From assembly GCA_900762355.1 (NCBI GenBank), contig CAAFGE010000002.1, positions 1 through 16,532 of the forward strand: a DNA stretch of 16,532 nt. The letters are read 5' to 3'. The position numbers and the translations under genes are program-made. The stretch is from an uncultured Collinsella sp. (lineage in GTDB: Bacteria; Actinomycetota; Coriobacteriia; Coriobacteriales; Coriobacteriaceae). Below are positions 15,642-16,532 of the stretch, piece by piece. Numbering within the stretch: position 1 is the first letter of the stretch; the number at the start of each line of letters is the position of its first letter. Under the pieces are notes generated by a model. The model was given only the letters and a program-made list of their open reading frames with translations. It was not told the origin of the DNA and did no database searches.

Positions 15642-16193
15642 ATGATTACCGTCATCATCGGCATCGTTGTTGTCATTGTGATTGTCTGCGCCATCGCCGG
15701 CATCTACAACAACATGGTCACCAAGCGTAACCGCATCGATAACGCCTGGCAGAACATCGATACGCAGCTGCAGCGCCGCAACGACCTGATCCCCAACTTG
15801 GTCGAGACCGTCAAGGGCTACGCCAAACACGAGCAGGAGACGCTCTCCGCCGTGATCAGCGCGCGTAACACCGCCGTCAAGGCCACCACGCCCGAGGCCA
15901 AGATGGAAGCCGACAACGTGCTGACCGGTGCGCTGCGTCAGCTCTTCGCCGTAGCCGAGGCCTACCCCGATCTTAAGGCAAACACCAACTTTACGCAGCT
16001 CCAGGCATCGCTCGAGGATACCGAGAACAAGATTAGCTATGCACGCCAGAGCTACAACGATTGCGTGCTCAGCTACAACAACGCCATTCAGACGTTCCCG
16101 GCTGTCATCTTTGCCGGCATCTTCCAGTTTAAGGAGCGCCAGGGCTTCGAGGCCGCCGAAGCAGCCCGCCAGGCCCCGACCGTCAAGTTCTAA
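15642..16193 (+). CDS. lemA: LemA family membrane protein
   Basis: A 183-residue protein typical of the LemA family in length and layout. One N-terminal membrane helix (about residues 2-21, Val/Ile-rich) is followed by a helical extracellular domain. Family hallmarks are R-I-D-N-A-W-Q-N-I-D-x-Q-L-Q-R-R-x-D-L-I-P-N-L-V (about 30-53), V-K-G-Y-A-K-H-E (58-65), A-Y-P-x-L-K-A-N (107-114), L-E-x-T-E-N-K-I-S-Y-A-R (124-135) and Y-N-x-x-I-Q-x-F-P. The start is supported by GGAG five bases upstream of ATG. LemA's molecular role is unsettled; it often lies beside htpX-type proteases or TPM-domain proteins, but here it is followed by a terminator and appears monocistronic. Confidence 0.95.
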   Translation: MITVIIGIVVVIVIVCAIAGIYNNMVTKRNRIDNAWQNIDTQLQRRNDLIPNLVETVKGYAKHEQETLSAVISARNTAVKATTPEAKMEADNVLTGALRQLFAVAEAYPDLKANTNFTQLQASLEDTENKISYARQSYNDCVLSYNNAIQTFPAVIFAGIFQFKERQGFEAAEAARQAPTVKF

Positions 16194-16230
16194 CAGATCC
16201 GCAGCGTATCCTTAATCGGGTATATGCATA

Positions 16231-16274
16231 AACCGCCCCGTCGAATGCATACTTCGACGGGGCGGTTGCTTTTT
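16231..16274 (+). terminator. Strong intrinsic terminator of lemA
   Basis: A perfect 15-base stem (16231-16245 with 16253-16267) around a seven-base loop is followed by GC and TTTTT (16270-16274). It begins 38 bases after the lemA stop codon. Confidence 0.9.
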
Positions 16275-16452
16275 AGCGAAGGTCCCCCTCTAAGCACCGT
16301 GCATTTTTGGGAGTATTCAACATAACCAAGAGCTTCGGGCGCCACGATAAATGCCAAAGACCGCGAATATCCCTGCAAATCAAGCGCTGTCGGGTGGCGC
16401 GCGCAGACGTGGTGTAAGAGCGTCCCGAGGTCCGTCGCTGCAAGTCCCGATG

Positions 16453-16532
16453 TTACTCCTTCTTGAGACCGCGCCTCTCGACTATCTCGTCCACTATCTC
16501 CCTGGCGCGCCGCCCGAGCGCGCGGCGCCTCC
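16453..16532 (-). CDS. C-terminal end of an unidentified minus-strand gene (partial)
   Basis: The minus-strand frame ending at TAA (16453-16455) is open to the window edge and reads RRRALGRRAREIVDEIVERRGLKKE. This amphipathic, charged helix followed by a lysine-rich end, with GC-rich third positions, looks like a true C-terminus. The family cannot be told from 25 residues. The 177 bases between it and the lemA terminator show nothing I can identify. Confidence 0.4.
   Translation of the reverse strand, partial: RRRALGRRAREIVDEIVERRGLKKE

Noticed and set aside
15443..15703. 87-codon upstream extension of the TetR frame
   Set aside because: It crosses the lemA promoter and the lemA start, and its composition (Met/Thr/Ala/Cys-rich) does not belong to the family.
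16190..16378. Minus-strand 62-codon frame
   Set aside because: It covers the lemA terminator and ends at the lemA stop codon; no ribosome binding site or recognisable protein features.

Overview
The window looks like a chromosomal stretch of a Gram-positive, fairly high-GC gut actinobacterium of the class Coriobacteriia. Collinsella or a close relative is my best guess, an inference from gene style, GC content and the sortase-anchored surface protein rather than from a marker gene. About 73% of it is one minus-strand gene for a giant cell-wall-anchored adhesin of about 3,992 residues (286-12264).

Layout from left to right: (1) the left edge holds a possible start of an unknown minus-strand gene, then the SRP 4.5S RNA gene (ffs, minus, about 88-205) with its own promoter and U-tract; (2) a strong hairpin at 241-273 closes the adhesin gene; (3) the adhesin has a signal peptide, a fibro-slime domain, SpaA/Cna_B-like domains, 15 Spy0128-type pilin isopeptide domains with three DUF7601-like domains and two DUF11-like domains interspersed, a Pro/Gly/Ser spacer, an MPDTG sortase motif, a membrane helix and an Arg tail; (4) a non-coding interval of about 650 bases upstream (12265-12919) carries the adhesin promoter and four inverted repeats, one or more of which look like small dispersed elements; (5) a minus-strand gene fuses a TadA-type tRNA adenosine deaminase to a type II glycerate kinase (12920-14701); (6) a plus-strand tRNA-Ser(UGA) lies divergent from it; (7) a minus-strand TetR-type regulator ends 3 bases from the tRNA; (8) a plus-strand lemA gene is divergent from tetR and is followed by a strong terminator; (9) the right edge holds the last 25 codons of an unidentified minus-strand gene.

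Functionally, the adhesin is best read as a single-chain pilus-like stalk: N-terminal tip domains carried on many domains predicted to be stiffened by Lys-Asn isopeptide bonds and attached to peptidoglycan by sortase. No sortase is encoded in the window, so anchoring depends on an enzyme elsewhere. The C-terminal quarter of the gene is clearly richer in G+C than the rest, pointing to a mosaic origin. The flanking genes (ffs, tRNA-Ser, tadA fusion, lemA) are ordinary housekeeping functions, so the adhesin looks like an accessory gene between conserved neighbours.
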